Shown here: positions 62,674 through 64,000 of the stretch, one piece after another | Position numbering within the stretch: position 1 is the stretch's first letter | Layout of the letters: each line of letters begins with the position of its first letter | From: Minicystis rosea | Lineage (GTDB): Bacteria; Myxococcota_A; Polyangia; Polyangiales; Polyangiaceae | Assembly: GCA_001931535.1 (NCBI GenBank) | Contig: CP016211.1 | Location: 6,617,573 to 6,681,572, forward strand | Reading direction: 5' to 3' | Length of the DNA: 64,000 bases | Made by a program: the position numbers and the translations under genes | The notes under the pieces: model-generated | What the model was told of the DNA's origin: nothing | Seen by the model: only the letters and a program-made list of their open reading frames with translations | Database searches by the model: none

Positions 62674-63329
62674 TCAGGCGCGGGGGACGCCGAGCCGCGC
62701 CAGGAGCGCCTCGAGCTCGGCCACCGCGAAGCGCGGCCCCTGGAACGCGACCTCCTTGCGGCGGCGAGCAGCGAGCTCACCGAGGTCACGCCCGAGGAGG
62801 AACGCGGCGACGAGGCCGCGGTTGCGCTCGTGGGGCGAGCGTCCGTTTGCTGCGAGGCCGTGCGCGGGAACGGGATCGTGGTTGAAGGCTTCGTCGATCG
62901 CCTCCATCCGCGCGTGTGCGCTCAGCCAGTCGAGGAGCTGAGCGATGTCGACCGTCATCGAGCGGGCGACGTCCGGCGCGTCGTCGGGACTGCCGAGCGG
63001 ATGCCAACCGATCCCGAGCTTCTCCGCAGGAGCGACGAGCGTGCTCTCCGGTGTCGGGTGTCGTGGCCACAGCTCGGAAAGGAGCGACTCCACCGCCTGG
63101 AAGCGAAGCCCCCGCCGACACGCGCTCGGACGAAGACCGTGCTGCCGGGGCGCCGCCCGACCTCGAGCCCGATGTGGTGCTCGAGGGCCCCCTCCGGCCG
63201 CACGAACAGGCGGCGCTGCCGGTCCCACGTGAAGCCCGGGAGCATCCCGCTCTCGCGAAGCGCCGTCGCGAGGCGCTCGCGGCACGAATCGATCGGCGCG
63301 GCCACACGCGGGCGTTGCCACGGGCCCAT
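62674..63329 (-). pseudogene. Conserved-looking protein, frameshifted at a C5 run (63109-63113)
   Basis: From the ATG at 63329 the protein reads SCRERLATALRESGMLPGFT, GALEHHIGLEVGRRPGSTVF, VRARVGGG in one frame. It then continues in the next frame as LRFQAVESLLSELWPRHPTP, VDIAQLLDWLSAHARMEAID, FAVAELEALLARLGVPRA, ending at 62674. The switch lies on five Cs (+ strand) at 63109-63113; one more C joins both frames (VGGGLRFQA) into a ~218-residue protein. I do not recognise the family; the N-terminal half vaguely recalls DUF4304-like folds. Confidence 0.6.
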
Positions 63330-63433
63330 GACCGCGACAAACGAAAATCACCATGGGCACCGACCGTCGCTCCGCGGCGTCGAGTTGCTGCTCCTCGTTT
63401 GCAGCGCTGGGGCCGCTTCGGCATGCGTCGCGC

Positions 63434-63901
63434 GTGTCCCAGCCCATCGTGCACAGCGAGCGTCACGGCGACTTCGGCCCCGTCTACACCCTGACCCCCG
63501 AGTCGCTCGTCATGGAGAGCAAGGCGCCGCTCGGCAGCTTGCGCAAAGCCATTCCGGTGGCCTCCATCGTCGGCTTCTACACCGTCGTCTACCAGTTTCA
63601 GGGCGCGCTGACCGGGCGCGACATGGGCAGGTCGGAGCAGTTCCTCCTCGCGTGGCGCGAGGGCGAGCGGATCAACCGCGAGACGTGGATCGTGAACGTC
63701 GCCGCCCCCTCGTTCCGCACACTGCTCGAGGCGCTCGCACGGCTTCGGCCGGACGCCAGCCTCCTCGGTCTGCCTTCGCAGGAAGCGCACCGCCGACTGG
63801 GGATGACGAGCATGGCGCGGACCGCGATGATCGTGGCCGGCGTCATCATCGTCGTCGTCCTGCTCGTCGTGATTGCCGTCATCGCGCTCGTCGTCGGTTG
63901 A
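63434..63901 (+). CDS. Small membrane-anchored protein, unknown function
   Basis: The ~155-residue protein has a cytoplasmic-style domain (ERHGDFGPVYTLTPESLVME, LGSLRKAIPVASIVGFYTVV, EQFLLAWREGERINRETWIV, VAAPSFRTLLEALARLRPDA) and a strong C-terminal TM helix (MIVAGVIIVVVLLVVIAVIA). The GTG at 63434 is chosen because protein-like reading begins there; an ATG at 63353 would add 27 unlikely residues. No family recognised; tail-anchored topology likely. Confidence 0.55.
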   Translation: MSQPIVHSERHGDFGPVYTLTPESLVMESKAPLGSLRKAIPVASIVGFYTVVYQFQGALTGRDMGRSEQFLLAWREGERINRETWIVNVAAPSFRTLLEALARLRPDASLLGLPSQEAHRRLGMTSMARTAMIVAGVIIVVVLLVVIAVIALVVG

Positions 63902-64000
63902 GTGGAAGCAAGACCATGCCGTCGCTGCCAACACGGCTGCATCACGATGCGTGGCGAGGGTGAGAGGAAGGCGAGACGCGGACCGGCTCACCCCGCGGTC

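Noticed and set aside
1..64000. CRISPR array, transposase, integrase or phage genes
   Set aside because: No spaced direct repeats of CRISPR type and no recognisable mobile-element protein were seen.

Overview
The window looks like a piece of a large, very GC-rich deltaproteobacterial chromosome, most probably a myxobacterium of the Polyangiales/Sorangiineae. Evidence: almost purely G/C third codon positions; many lipoproteins with a lipobox followed by Gly/Thr/Ser linkers; a MYXO-CTERM-like tail (31183-32643); a large DUF4215/myxobacterial disulfide-repeat protein (43982-47584); a TIGR02996-type leader fused to leucine-rich repeats (48172-49341); and a Ser/Thr kinase fused to a formylglycine-generating-enzyme-like domain (14466-16700). 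No rRNA, tRNA, CRISPR, transposase or phage gene was recognised. All assignments come from reading the sequence; no database search was run.

Layout. 1-9300: end of a porin-like gene, hutH, a flippase-like membrane protein, then OxyR with its redox cysteines, followed by a tight operon of dihaem cytochrome c peroxidase, Tat-exported metallophosphoesterase and a c-type cytochrome lipoprotein. Copies of a dispersed palindromic repeat sit in the gaps. 9300-14224: the most interesting region. It holds a YceI lipoprotein, a small lipobox-bearing peptide ending in two Gly-x-Cys-Gly units, a DUF692 multinuclear non-haem iron enzyme (MNIO), its DUF2063-like partner, an ECF sigma factor and a six-helix NrsF/DUF1109-like anti-sigma factor. 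Identical ECF-type promoter motifs (GAAACC-N15-CGTAG) precede both the YceI gene and the peptide gene. I read this as a copper/metal- or redox-responsive RiPP system of the HvfA/bufferin kind with a predicted lipid-anchored precursor.

14466-24660: kinase-FGE fusion, a WYL regulator divergent from a GST-SDR pair, an FHA-GGDEF diguanylate cyclase, a phosphoesterase and glnE. 24749-27826: four genes overlapping by 4 bases each, built round a second ECF sigma factor. 27952-38844: secreted lipoproteins and surface proteins (beta-helix, RCC1/Ig-like, beta-propeller-like). 39061-42619: a methyltransferase, a LysR regulator, and an SDR-DUF3237-microORF-DUF3237 operon. 43223-54152: more lipoproteins, the LRR protein, a ferritin-like lipoprotein and an OprB-like porin. 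54153-63901: a frameshifted DUF3160 lipoprotein, a propeller protein, a GNAT acetyltransferase, a methyltransferase, a SUKH-like protein with a Lys-rich tail, a YwbE-domain protein, a second frameshifted gene and a small membrane protein.

Both frameshifts fall on G/C runs and each is repaired by one added base. They may be homopolymer errors in the assembly rather than true lesions. Gaps with no convincing gene are 20816-21606, 30404-31182, 32644-33002, 42620-43222, much of 47585-48171 and 54153-54658.
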